This document shows positions 26,675 to 35,447 of a stretch of 64,000 nt of DNA, one piece after another. A model generated the notes under the pieces. The model did not search any database. It saw only the letters and a list, made by a program, of their open reading frames with translations, and was not told where the DNA came from. This DNA is from Pseudomonas lijiangensis (GTDB lineage Bacteria; Pseudomonadota; Gammaproteobacteria; Pseudomonadales; Pseudomonadaceae), in contig NZ_CP076668.1 of NCBI RefSeq assembly GCF_018968705.1, positions 5,806,233-5,870,232 of the forward strand. Reading direction: 5' to 3'. A program made the translations under genes and the position numbers. The stretch's first letter is position 1, and the number at the start of each line of letters is the position of its first letter.

Positions 26675-28926
26675 GTGCTCAACGATTTGTCGGTGCCAAC
26701 AGTCGCGAAGCCATGAACCAGGTGCGCCTGGTATTGGGTGAAGACGCCTTGATCCTGTCGAGCCGCATGATCGACGAAGGTGTCGAGATCATGGCGTTGA
26801 TCGATGAGGCTCAGCCATCGGAACCGGATGACAGCCCTCTACCGGTCAGCCCTTTGCATGCCGCAACCGCATACGCCAGTCAGGTGAATAGCTACCCAAC
26901 GAGCACCGTACACGATGCGCCTGTCGCACCAGCCATCACATCCGGACCGGCGATGGATTTTGCCGCCCTGAGCGAACGCCTGCTGAACGAAATCCAGGAT
27001 ATGCGCCAGCTCATTGATCGCAAGTCGGAGCGCCTGTCAGCCAGCCAGGGTTGTCGCCCTCAACTCCTCAAATGGCTGCTCGATGCCGGTTTCAGTGCAA
27101 GTCTGAGCGAGGAAATACTGGGAACAATCCCTGCGCAACTTGAAGGTCCGGACGCCACGCCAGCCCGGCTTCAGACCTGGCTGGAGCAAAAGCTGGGCAG
27201 TCACCTGAACCAGCTGGGCGATGAAGCCGAACTGTTCGATGACACCGGCATCATTGCGCTGGTCGGCCCGACCGGTGTGGGCAAGACCACCACCACGGCC
27301 AAGCTCGCTGCCCGCTATGTCATGCGTCATGGCGCCAGCCAGGTGGCGCTGGTGACCACCGACAGCTTCCGGATCGGTGCCCATGAACAATTGCGCATCT
27401 ATGCAGACTTGTTGGGTGTGGAGCTGCATGCCCTGACACCTGCCGCTGCGCTCGATCAGGTGCTTGCCGGACTTATCCACAAGCGCCTTGTCATTATCGA
27501 TACCGTCGGCATGAGCCAGCGCGACCAACGCCTGATGGCCCAGATGAACCAGTTGGGCTCAAGCGGACGGTCGTTGCGTCTGATGCTGGTCATCAATGCT
27601 GCGAGCCATGGCGACACCCTGGAAGAAGTGGTTCAGACCTATCGCAACGCCGCCCATGTCGCGGGCTGCAGCCTGGATGACTGCATCATTGGCAAATGCG
27701 ATGAGGCTGCACGTCTGGGACCGGCACTGGACACCGTTATCCGTCATGGCTTGCGCCTGAATTACCTGTCCACCGGCCAGCAAGTGCCTGAAGACTTGCA
27801 GCTTCCTTCGAACTCGTCCGTCCTGCAGCAGGCTGTGGATATCTCGCGCCCTTCCCTGTTCGCGACAAAGCCGGGAAAATCGACTGCCCTGCGGCTCGAT
27901 GCGCTGGTGCGCGGACTGATGGGCCAGACCCGTCTCGTCTCGACATTGCGTGACACTCTGAAACAGCGGATCTCGGGCTTTGGAGAATTGCTTGATGTCT
28001 GGCCGTTGACGGGCTTGCCCCAAGCGCTACAGAACCAGCGCTGGGCGACGTTCACAAGTACGCAGGAGCATTACACGCCAGCCAGGCCAGGAGGCCTGTT
28101 GCTGTGGGGTGCGCCTCGTTCATTGCCTGGAGCCACATGGAACATGCCCTTGCTGGCAGCGGACAACGCTGGCCAGTTAAAGGCTCGCCCCTGGCTGGCA
28201 CATCGCTTGCCGATTGGCCAGCAACCCCGTCTGAACTGGTGTCAGCATCGCTGGCCTGCACACCGCCATCTGTGGGCAGGCTGTCCGGACACGGAAACCC
28301 TCGATGCCTTGAGCCATGCAGGCCAGACCTGGCTGAGCGCAATCAAAGGCAGCCAGCGGGTTGAATATCAGGGTGAGCGGCAGCGTCTCGATGCGCTGGT
28401 TATCCACAGCGAAGACTTCGGCTTTCGCGAGCTGAGATACCGCGGCCGCAACGTACGCCTGAGCCTTCGCCATCTGCCGGTCAATCGCGTGAGCAAGGCA
28501 CAGGAATCACTGCGGGCCTGGTTCGGTACCTTGCATGACAGCCACAGCGGGCAATTGTTGGGACAACGCTGGTGGCTGGCCGGAGAACACATGGGTGCCA
28601 GGTCGGAGCTGGATAATCAGGCGCTCAATCTCACCCTGCAACTGACCCACGATGAACTGGCCACGCTTACTGCGCGCACCTGGAAACAACTGGCGGAAAT
28701 CCAGCCGCATCAGCATGCCGAACTGCGCCAGTATCTGGCCGCCGGGCTGGCAGCGACCGCTGTGCGATTGACCAACACCAACGATGACTGGGCCTTCCAG
28801 GCCAGAGCGCAATTGTTGGGGCTGCTGGCTAAAAAACATACAGGCAATGCAGCCGCAATCCTCGACGGCTTGCTGCATCTGCTGACGGTCAGCGATGCCT
28901 TCACGCGCATGGACGCCTGCGCATGA
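26671..28926 (+). CDS. flhF: Flagellar SRP-type GTPase FlhF with long C-terminal extension
   Basis: FlhF is an SRP54/FtsY-like GTPase that controls flagellar placement and number. Residues 1-45 match the FlhF N-terminus (MSAQRFVGANSREAMNQVR), a variable linker follows, and about 190-385 form the G domain with P-loop GPTGVGKTTTTAKLA starting at about 199, TTDSFRIGAHEQLRIYADLL and the altered Walker B-like IIDTVGMSQRD. At 751 residues it is much longer than P. aeruginosa FlhF (429): about 350 residues after the G domain, rich in Trp, His and Leu, match nothing I recognise. The neighbouring flhG (FlhF's usual ATPase partner) is missing. Confidence 0.9.
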   Translation: MSAQRFVGANSREAMNQVRLVLGEDALILSSRMIDEGVEIMALIDEAQPSEPDDSPLPVSPLHAATAYASQVNSYPTSTVHDAPVAPAITSGPAMDFAALSERLLNEIQDMRQLIDRKSERLSASQGCRPQLLKWLLDAGFSASLSEEILGTIPAQLEGPDATPARLQTWLEQKLGSHLNQLGDEAELFDDTGIIALVGPTGVGKTTTTAKLAARYVMRHGASQVALVTTDSFRIGAHEQLRIYADLLGVELHALTPAAALDQVLAGLIHKRLVIIDTVGMSQRDQRLMAQMNQLGSSGRSLRLMLVINAASHGDTLEEVVQTYRNAAHVAGCSLDDCIIGKCDEAARLGPALDTVIRHGLRLNYLSTGQQVPEDLQLPSNSSVLQQAVDISRPSLFATKPGKSTALRLDALVRGLMGQTRLVSTLRDTLKQRISGFGELLDVWPLTGLPQALQNQRWATFTSTQEHYTPARPGGLLLWGAPRSLPGATWNMPLLAADNAGQLKARPWLAHRLPIGQQPRLNWCQHRWPAHRHLWAGCPDTETLDALSHAGQTWLSAIKGSQRVEYQGERQRLDALVIHSEDFGFRELRYRGRNVRLSLRHLPVNRVSKAQESLRAWFGTLHDSHSGQLLGQRWWLAGEHMGARSELDNQALNLTLQLTHDELATLTARTWKQLAEIQPHQHAELRQYLAAGLAATAVRLTNTNDDWAFQARAQLLGLLAKKHTGNAAAILDGLLHLLTVSDAFTRMDACA

Positions 28927-29375
28927 GTGACTGGCCTGAACTGGATCAGGCCGCCGGCCTGCGGCGTTGGGCCAGACATCACACTCCGGCTCCTGAACCC
29001 GTGCCAGACCGCACGCTGATGCTGTTTGGCCCGGCGCATCTGACAGGCTCGGCCCACAAGACTCTGGAGCGCTGGCATCAACAAGGCCATAGATGGGTCG
29101 GGCATCCCGACCGCTGGCATGTGCAGGCTGTGGATAAGTTGAACAGCCAGAATCTTCGGCATCCTCGCTGGGGGCTGTGGATAAAAAACCATCCTGATGC
29201 ATTCCGACAAAGCTTCGGGCTCTTGCGCCAGCTCCAGGAGCAAAACGGCCCGGCCTGCGTATTGGCGCTGCATGAAGGATTTGCTTCACGGGATGGCCTG
29301 CTCAATAACCTGATCGATGCCGCACAACACTATCTGGGCATTCGGTTGCTGGTGGTCGATGAGTGGAACCCGTGA
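28923..29375 (+). CDS. Unknown 150-residue protein in the flhG position
   Basis: The start ATGA overlaps the flhF stop, so it is very likely translated together with FlhF. It lies between flhF and fliA, where betaproteobacteria and Pseudomonas carry flhG, but it has no ParA/MinD P-loop (no KGGVGKT) and is half the size. Visible: a Trp/His-rich N-terminal half (RRWARHHTP, LERWHQQGHRWVGHPDRWH), then an alpha/beta-looking part (ACVLALHEGF, LLNNLIDAAQHYLGIRLLVV). No signal peptide or membrane segment. Function not recognised; by context a FlhF partner or flagellar-number factor is possible. Confidence 0.75.
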   Translation: MSDWPELDQAAGLRRWARHHTPAPEPVPDRTLMLFGPAHLTGSAHKTLERWHQQGHRWVGHPDRWHVQAVDKLNSQNLRHPRWGLWIKNHPDAFRQSFGLLRQLQEQNGPACVLALHEGFASRDGLLNNLIDAAQHYLGIRLLVVDEWNP

Positions 29376-29413
29376 ATTCGCCTGCGGGTTAATGCCGCTC
29401 AGTTAAGGTCATG

Positions 29414-29515
29414 AATCACTTTGTGGGAGGCAGCTTGCTGGCGACTTCACGTACAGACACAGAATATCTGCCGGTTTTCAGGCTTTTTTCGCCAGCAAGC
29501 TGCCTCCCACACGTT
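29414..29515 (-). repeat. REP-type imperfect palindrome pair, copy 2 (inverted relative to copy 1)
   Basis: TGTGGGAGGCAGCTTGCTGGC from 29422 and GCCAGCAAGCTGCCTCCCACA ending near 29511 flank a core of about 50 bases. Read on the minus strand, the block matches 2961-3062 almost base for base, including the core. It occupies the spacer before fliA. Confidence 0.85.
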
Positions 29516-29667
29516 TTGTTCGTGCCTTAACTGTCTGGCATTACGCCTGCCGGTGATCGTCAGCTGTGGTTAAACGGGGAATATGTCGTTTCGTGCATGG
29601 CTGTTCCACGCTTAAGGGCTCCATGGGAGCGGTAATAATCCTGACCTTACAACTCCGGGCGCGCACG

Positions 29668-30360
29668 ATGTATACGGCACAGGGCAAGATGAACCAGCAG
29701 GAATTGCTCAAGCAGTACCTGCCCTTGGTCCGGCGGCAAGCATTAGGTCTGAAAACACGGCTGCCTGCCAATATTGAACTGGATGATCTGATTCAAGCCG
29801 GCAGTATAGGTTTGCTCGACGCCATGACCCGCTATGACGTGGATATCGGAGCCACCTTCGGGACCTTCGCTTCCCAGCGCATTCGCGGTGCGATGATCGA
29901 CGAACTGCGCACCCGCGACTGGGTACCGCGCAGCGTGCGACGCAATGCGCGAGCACTGGAAGATGCCATACACCGTCTGGAGCAAAGCCTCGGACGCCCC
30001 GCCAAGGAGCGTGAAATCGCTGCGGCCATGGGGCTGAGCCTCGATGAATATCATCAGGTGCTCAGCGATACCAATGGCAGCCAGATGCTGCCCATCGACG
30101 ATCTGGGCGAAGACCATAGCGAAGCGCTCAGCTCCAAGCACATCACCCCCTTTGCAGAACTGGTCAACGACCGCAATCGCATCCATCTCATCCGGGCCAT
30201 TGATGCTGTTCCGGAGCGTGAAAGAGTGCTGCTCGCGTTGTGTTATCAGGAAAAACTCAACCTGCGTGAAATTGGCATGGTGCTGGGTGTCAGCGAATCC
30301 CGTGCCTGTCAGTTGCACAGCCAGGCCATTGCCCGGTTGCGCACCAGCATGGCCGAGTAA
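29668..30360 (+). CDS. fliA: Flagellar sigma factor FliA (sigma-28)
   Basis: FliA directs RNA polymerase to class 3 flagellar promoters. ATG 29668 gives 230 residues starting MYTAQGKMNQQELLKQYLPL, which lines up with the start of E. coli FliA (LYTAEGVMDKHSL). Region 2 (IELDDLIQAGSIGLLDAM, FGTFASQRIRGAMIDELR, DWVPRSVRRNAR), region 3 and region 4 helix-turn-helix (LNLREIGMVLGVSESRACQL) are intact. The frame is open back to 29566, but that part is not conserved. Its anti-sigma factor FlgM is not in the window and may lie with flgA upstream. Confidence 0.96.
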   Translation: MYTAQGKMNQQELLKQYLPLVRRQALGLKTRLPANIELDDLIQAGSIGLLDAMTRYDVDIGATFGTFASQRIRGAMIDELRTRDWVPRSVRRNARALEDAIHRLEQSLGRPAKEREIAAAMGLSLDEYHQVLSDTNGSQMLPIDDLGEDHSEALSSKHITPFAELVNDRNRIHLIRAIDAVPERERVLLALCYQEKLNLREIGMVLGVSESRACQLHSQAIARLRTSMAE

Positions 30361-30374
30361 GACACGTGCCCACC

Positions 30375-30388
30375 ACGCTGAAATAGCG
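30375..30388 (+). promoter_or_regulatory. Possible FlhDC half-box upstream of ugd
   Basis: ACGC-TG-AAATAGCG fits one half of the E. coli FlhDC consensus (AAYGS-N2-3-AAATARCG) with one mismatch. The second, inverted half is not clear. It sits 20 bases before the ugd ATG, between fliA and ugd. Confidence 0.3.
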
Positions 30389-30408
30389 CTCAAAATTCGG
30401 TAAAAACC

Positions 30409-31731
30409 ATGAAAATCAGCGTATTCGGTTCGGGCTATGTAGGTCTTGTGGCAAGCGCCTGCCTTGCCGATGTCGGGCATGAGGTGATGTGCATGGACAT
30501 CGACGTGCAGCGCATAGAACTGCTGCAAGCAGGTGAAACACCGATTCATGAGCCAGGACTGAGTACGTTGATCCGTGCCAACGTTCAGGCCGGACGCCTG
30601 ATCTTCTCGACCGATATCGAGCAAACCGTTGCTTTCGCCAACCTGCTGTTCATTGCGGTGGGCACTCCATCGGATGAAGACGGCAGCGCCGACCTGCAAT
30701 ACGTGCTGGCTGTTGCGCAAAGCATTGGCCAGCACATGCAGGACTATAAAGTCGTGGTCGACAAATCCACTGTCCCGGTCGGCACCGGCGAAAAAGTGCA
30801 GGCGACCATTCAGGCAGAACTCCAAAGGCGCGATCTTCAACTGCCGTTCGATGTGTGTTCCAACCCCGAGTTTCTGAAAGAAGGCGCAGCCATCGAGGAC
30901 TTCACCCGCGGCGCGCGCATCATCGTCGGTACGGAATCCGAAAAAGTCAGAACCCTGATGCGCGAATGCTATGCGCCCTATAACCGCAATCACGACAAGC
31001 TGATGTTCATGAGCCTGCGGGCCGCCGAACTGACCAAGTACGCCGCCAACGCCATGCTGGCCACCAAGATCAGCTTCATGAACGAGATGGCCAACCTTGC
31101 CGAACGCCTCGATGTGGATATCGAGCAGGTGCGCCACGGGATCGGCAGCGACCCGCGTATCGGTTATGACTTCATCTATCCGGGTTGTGGTTATGGCGGT
31201 TCGTGCTTCCCCAAGGATATTCAGGCGCTGAGCCGCACGGCCCATGAAGTGGGCTACACCCCGCAATTGCTCAGGGCTGTTGAAGAGGTCAACCAGCGAC
31301 AGAAAACCACGCTGTTCAGAAAGCTTGAACGGGCACTCGAAGGTCAGTTGGTGAACAAGACCATTGCGGTGTGGGGGCTGTCTTTCAAACCCAACACCGA
31401 CGACATGCGTGCCGCCCCCAGTAGAAATCTGATGGAGTCGCTGTGGGAAGCAGGCGCCAGAGTGCAGGCTTACGACCCGCAAGCCATGCCGGAATGTCGG
31501 CGGATCTACGGCGAGCGAGACGACCTGTTGCTGGCGGGTGATCGTATCCAGGCAGTCAAAGGTGCAGATGCCCTGGTGATATGCACCGAATGGAAAGCCT
31601 TTCGTAGCGTCGACTTCGCCTGGCTCAAACAACAGCTCAAGGCAGCCATCGTGATCGATGGCCGCAACCTGTATGAACCCAAGGCCCTGGCAGAAGCAGG
31701 GTTGGCCTATTCCAGCATTGGCAGGGCCTGA
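30409..31731 (+). CDS. ugd: UDP-glucose 6-dehydrogenase
   Basis: Oxidises UDP-glucose twice with NAD+ to UDP-glucuronate, a precursor for surface polysaccharides and glycans. The 440-residue protein has the N-terminal Rossmann motif GSGYVGLV (from residue 7), the substrate-binding and catalytic segment GYGGSCFPKD with nucleophile Cys266, and the C-terminal NAD-like domain (VWGLSFKPNTDDMRAAPS). Only 48 bases after fliA and convergent with the flagellin-linked glycosyltransferase, so it may supply a sugar nucleotide for flagellin decoration or for exopolysaccharide; the sequence cannot decide. Confidence 0.92.
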   Translation: MKISVFGSGYVGLVASACLADVGHEVMCMDIDVQRIELLQAGETPIHEPGLSTLIRANVQAGRLIFSTDIEQTVAFANLLFIAVGTPSDEDGSADLQYVLAVAQSIGQHMQDYKVVVDKSTVPVGTGEKVQATIQAELQRRDLQLPFDVCSNPEFLKEGAAIEDFTRGARIIVGTESEKVRTLMRECYAPYNRNHDKLMFMSLRAAELTKYAANAMLATKISFMNEMANLAERLDVDIEQVRHGIGSDPRIGYDFIYPGCGYGGSCFPKDIQALSRTAHEVGYTPQLLRAVEEVNQRQKTTLFRKLERALEGQLVNKTIAVWGLSFKPNTDDMRAAPSRNLMESLWEAGARVQAYDPQAMPECRRIYGERDDLLLAGDRIQAVKGADALVICTEWKAFRSVDFAWLKQQLKAAIVIDGRNLYEPKALAEAGLAYSSIGRA

Positions 31732-31754
31732 GCGTCACGTCACATCAGGTTTCT

Positions 31755-31842
31755 GTAGGAGCGAATTTATTCGCGAGACGTAATTGAGGGCGATAGATTT
31801 TCTTCAGCTTCACCGATCTTTCGCGAATGAATTCGCTCCTAC
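31755..31842. repeat. Pair of REP arms between convergent ugd and glycosyltransferase gene
   Basis: GTAGGAGCGAATTTATTCGCG (31755-31775) and the inverse CGCGAATGAATTCGCTCCTAC (31822-31842) face each other across about 45 bases. The TAG stop of the glycosyltransferase lies inside the second arm (31839-31841), so the repeat has supplied the end of that gene. Probable bidirectional terminator. Confidence 0.85.
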
Positions 31843-34800
31843 TCGGCGTATGCCACTTCGTTATAACTCCCCACCAGCCAGGTCAGCTCTGCCTTCGGCA
31901 CTTCGGTCAGAGGCTTCAGGTCGAACCGTGCCATACGCCCTACGAACTCGGTCGGTTTCAATAGTCGCTCGACCACGTGGTAGTGAGGCCGATCAGAGTA
32001 GTCATCGAACAGCACAATCGTTGGCTTGCTCACCCGAAGGTAAGCCGTCACAAAACAGGCAATCCGAAATCGCCCGTCGATAAGAATGACATCCGGCTGC
32101 TGGAAAAAAGGTTCGTCCCAGACCTTCAGTGGATAAGTATGGAATCGCTTCCAGGCCCGAGCATTCTTGGGGCGTGCCCATTTCCCGGTCTCGCCGACAT
32201 TGACCGGATAGATAACGGGCCGCGATTCAAAGGTATGACTCGCGATATAAGCCTGCATGTCATTCGCCCATTGCGCGTCGTTTTCGACAGAAATGACCGA
32301 CTTGTTCGGCATTTTTGCAGCAATGATGGTTGAGCCACCGCTGCCGTACTCCAGAATCACCGAGGCATCGGCATAGACCTTGCGCAGATAAACAGCGACC
32401 TCCTCCGGGAAGGTCACCTGAGGCTCCTGCATCGGAGCGGCAACAGGTTGATGCTCATCGTTGCGGGCGATTGGCGTATGAGTCAGGTTCGAGGGCGGTA
32501 GTTGTAATACGGCTGGCGAGGAACCCTGACAGTACTTGAGGTATCGGGCACCCAGTTCACTGTCCCGATTCATGATGAGTTGCGTCGCCACATCGTGGGC
32601 GCCGTAAACCGTATGCAGAATGAACGCGAGCTTCAGGCACTGATTTTCCGACAGGGCTTGCAGCCGGGATGCATTGGGCAGAAACAAGGCATCGGCGCAT
32701 ACCAGATGCGAGGCGCGCAATTGAACAAGGCTGTCACTCTGAGGCAGATGGCTGATGTGTTGAAGCCGGTTCAGCCGATAAAAGCTGAAGCCCAGACGCG
32801 CAAGGCTTTGGCTCACGAGCCCGATATCCGGTTGTTGCATATGGGTCGGCACGAAGTTGATACGCGCCTGAACCAGCAAGGTATCAGCCAGGGTTCGCTG
32901 ACCATTTTCCAGCACGGCCAGGCTGTCGTTCAGGTTGTCCAGCAACAGCCAGTCCACGGGCGGCAAACCCTTGATGTTGTCCAGCTTCAAGGTCGGCAGT
33001 GCAAGCTTTGCCAGAACTCTGGTGCCCGCCAGCCCCTCGCCGGGCAAGGGTTCCAGCGATGCCGTCAGCGTCGGGTCGAGACATGCATAGAGCGTCGCAG
33101 GCTGACCATTGCCCAGCGCTGCATGCGGGTAATGATGCAGTTCGCCCAGTTGCCCCAATTGTCTGGCATTGTCTACACGGCTTGCCGGATCGAAGGCAAT
33201 GGTCGAAAAGGCACCCAGCTTTTGCAACTCGACGAATTGCGCCGAAGCCACAAGCGTCGCGCCATGATCCAGGGTGATGACCTTGCCCTGAAACTTGAAG
33301 CTGAAGTCTTCTTCCTTTTCTGGCGCAGCAGGATGCTGGATATCCACAGCCTGCTCGTCGCCTTCGAACCAGGCCTGGCCATCCTTGCCGAGCGCCAAAG
33401 CCGCAGCAGGTCTGGCTTCGCAATAGCGCTGCCAGATCGCCCGCATGGCATTGCTGAAGTGGCCAGCAAAACGACTGCTGTCGCACACAGGCGAACACAT
33501 CAGCACATCGCGCAAATGAGTGCGGATGCTGGCAAGGCTCTTCAGATCCTTGCCCAGACCAATGGCCCGCTCTCGATACTCCTCCCAACTGCTGACCACC
33601 AGCTCGGGCAAGCCGGCATTGACCAGGTGAGTGGCAGAGTGACGACCCGCGAAGGTCGGGCCAGGCAAGGTGATGACCGGAACCCCCATCAACAAGGCCT
33701 CACAGGTGGTCAGGCCACCGGAGTACGGCCATGGGTCGAGGGCGATATCGATGCGGTTGTAGGTTTCAAGCAGATATTTGTGGCCAATCGGCCCTTCAAC
33801 GATAACCCGCTCACGGGCTACGCCACGGGTTTCCATAAAGAGATGAACATGTTCGCGCAGCTCGCCGTTGCTGAATGAACCACCCTTGAGCAGCAAACGC
33901 GAATCAGGCGTCGCAAGCAGCAATTGCGCCCACTGGCCGAGCAGGAAATCGTTGATCTTGGTCGGGTTATTGAAGCAGCCATAGGTGATGAAGCCGTTTT
34001 CCAATGCAGGTAATGGCTTGATGTCCGGTGTGTAGGGCGGCGGGTCGTAGCAGATGTAATCGTCAGGCAGGCGAATGAGTTTTTCGGTGTAGAACGCATC
34101 CTCGCCTTCAGGCGACTCGATACTGTCGCTGAGCAGGTAATCAATGGCGTCCAGCCCCATGGTATTGATCAGGCCACCGACCCATTTGACCAACAGAGGT
34201 GCCGGTTGCAGGGCCATGGTGCCCATGCGGTTGCCCGCGTTGTGGCCACAGAGATCAATCAGGATATCGATCTTGTCATCACGAATACGCTGGGCAAGCG
34301 TTTGCTCATCCATGTGCTTGATCGCCAGCCACTGATGAACGGTCATGCGAATGCGTCGGGTCAGGTGATCGGACACCTGGCTGGTGCTGTAAGCGAACAG
34401 TTCGAACTGATGACGCGGCAGTTTTTCCAGCACGCCGACGATCATGTTGCCCACCGGATGCTGGCGCAGGCCATCGGAAACCAGGCCGATTCTCAGGCAT
34501 CGGTTCGGCGTACGGTCCTGCGCCTCGGGCCTTGGAGGAACAAGTTTGGGACCGAAGCGCGACTGCCACTCCTTGCACACTTCAAAAATATACTCGCGAC
34601 TACGATCAGGGTCATAGTGCAGCGAGGTCAGGCGATTGGAATACGGCAGTACATCCTTGCGTTTGGCCAGGGCCACCGCCTTTTGATAATGCTCATCGGC
34701 CTTCTTGAGCTGGCCAATGTCCTTGTACAGGTTGGCCAGGTTATTCCAGTGGCTGTAATCGCCCGGCTCACGTTTGATCAACAGCTCGAATACTTCGATG

Positions 34801-35273
34801 GCCTCGCCATGACGATCAAGCCGGTTGAGGATCAGGCCCTTGCGAGACAGCAGCCGAAAATCCCCGGCGTTGGTGTCCAGAGCCTGTTCGATATGCTTCA
34901 GGGCTTTGGCGAACTGGCCTTTCTCGAAATAGAGCGTGGCCAGACGATGATGGGCCGGTGAAAAATCCGGTTCTATGCCCAGCGCCTTGATGGCCAGCTC
35001 TTGCGCTCGTTCGGCCTGCCCAAGCTTTTGCGCAGCACGGGCCACAAGTTCCATTGTCCGGGCGTCGTCCGGGCTCAGGCTCATGGCTTGTTCGTAACTG
35101 GCCAGCGCCCGCTCTGGTTCGTCCTTGAGTTCCAGGTTGCCCAGATCCCGCCACACTTGCGGGTCGCGAGGGCGTTGTTGGCAGAGTTGTCGGGCCAGGG
35201 TCAGGTCGCGAGTGTCGGCTCGACTCGATGTGGATGAAGCGTTTTTCTTTTGCGATCTGACGGGCTTGGGCAT
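31839..35273 (-). CDS. TPR / O-GlcNAc-transferase-like flagellin glycosyltransferase with extra C-terminal domains
   Basis: ATG 35273 (MPKPVRSQKKNAS) gives 1144 residues. Parts in order: tetratricopeptide repeats (about 35-215), a GT41/SPINDLY-type catalytic domain (about 250-640; hallmark DPWPYSGGLTTCEALLMGVP near its end), a middle region (about 690-950) weakly like FkbM methyltransferases (KVITLDHGATLVASAQFVEL), and a C-terminal alpha/beta domain (about 975-1144) with a SAM-binding-like EYGSGGSTIIAAK and DVILIDGRFR. Adjacent to flagellin, it resembles in size and layout the flagellin glycosyltransferases of the P. syringae glycosylation island, so O-glycosylation of FliC is the likely role. 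Methyl transfer by the tail is inference. Confidence 0.82.
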   Translation of the reverse strand: MPKPVRSQKKNASSTSSRADTRDLTLARQLCQQRPRDPQVWRDLGNLELKDEPERALASYEQAMSLSPDDARTMELVARAAQKLGQAERAQELAIKALGIEPDFSPAHHRLATLYFEKGQFAKALKHIEQALDTNAGDFRLLSRKGLILNRLDRHGEAIEVFELLIKREPGDYSHWNNLANLYKDIGQLKKADEHYQKAVALAKRKDVLPYSNRLTSLHYDPDRSREYIFEVCKEWQSRFGPKLVPPRPEAQDRTPNRCLRIGLVSDGLRQHPVGNMIVGVLEKLPRHQFELFAYSTSQVSDHLTRRIRMTVHQWLAIKHMDEQTLAQRIRDDKIDILIDLCGHNAGNRMGTMALQPAPLLVKWVGGLINTMGLDAIDYLLSDSIESPEGEDAFYTEKLIRLPDDYICYDPPPYTPDIKPLPALENGFITYGCFNNPTKINDFLLGQWAQLLLATPDSRLLLKGGSFSNGELREHVHLFMETRGVARERVIVEGPIGHKYLLETYNRIDIALDPWPYSGGLTTCEALLMGVPVITLPGPTFAGRHSATHLVNAGLPELVVSSWEEYRERAIGLGKDLKSLASIRTHLRDVLMCSPVCDSSRFAGHFSNAMRAIWQRYCEARPAAALALGKDGQAWFEGDEQAVDIQHPAAPEKEEDFSFKFQGKVITLDHGATLVASAQFVELQKLGAFSTIAFDPASRVDNARQLGQLGELHHYPHAALGNGQPATLYACLDPTLTASLEPLPGEGLAGTRVLAKLALPTLKLDNIKGLPPVDWLLLDNLNDSLAVLENGQRTLADTLLVQARINFVPTHMQQPDIGLVSQSLARLGFSFYRLNRLQHISHLPQSDSLVQLRASHLVCADALFLPNASRLQALSENQCLKLAFILHTVYGAHDVATQLIMNRDSELGARYLKYCQGSSPAVLQLPPSNLTHTPIARNDEHQPVAAPMQEPQVTFPEEVAVYLRKVYADASVILEYGSGGSTIIAAKMPNKSVISVENDAQWANDMQAYIASHTFESRPVIYPVNVGETGKWARPKNARAWKRFHTYPLKVWDEPFFQQPDVILIDGRFRIACFVTAYLRVSKPTIVLFDDYSDRPHYHVVERLLKPTEFVGRMARFDLKPLTEVPKAELTWLVGSYNEVAYAE

Positions 35274-35391
35274 GGAAAAGGCGGCCTTGTGAAGAAAGAA
35301 TCCAAAGCTGGATGCTATCTCGGCACAGATCGTGACAAAGCCCGGATAAGCTGGCGCAAGCCACGGGTTTACGGGGTATTGGGTACAAATG

Positions 35392-35426
35392 AAAAAAGGG
35401 GGCACAGCATGCGCTGGCCCCCTTTT
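35392..35426 (-). terminator. Rho-independent terminator of fliC
   Basis: On the minus strand AAAAGGGGGC (from 35426), a 13-base loop and GCCCCCTTTTTT form a strong stem with a U run. It starts 21 bases after the flagellin stop codon. Confidence 0.9.
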
Positions 35427-35447
35427 GCTGTATTGCCTGCTGCGCTA

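Noticed and set aside
29743..31632. A 629-codon minus-strand frame opposite fliA and ugd
   Set aside because: It covers two conserved genes on the other strand and shows no recognisable domain.
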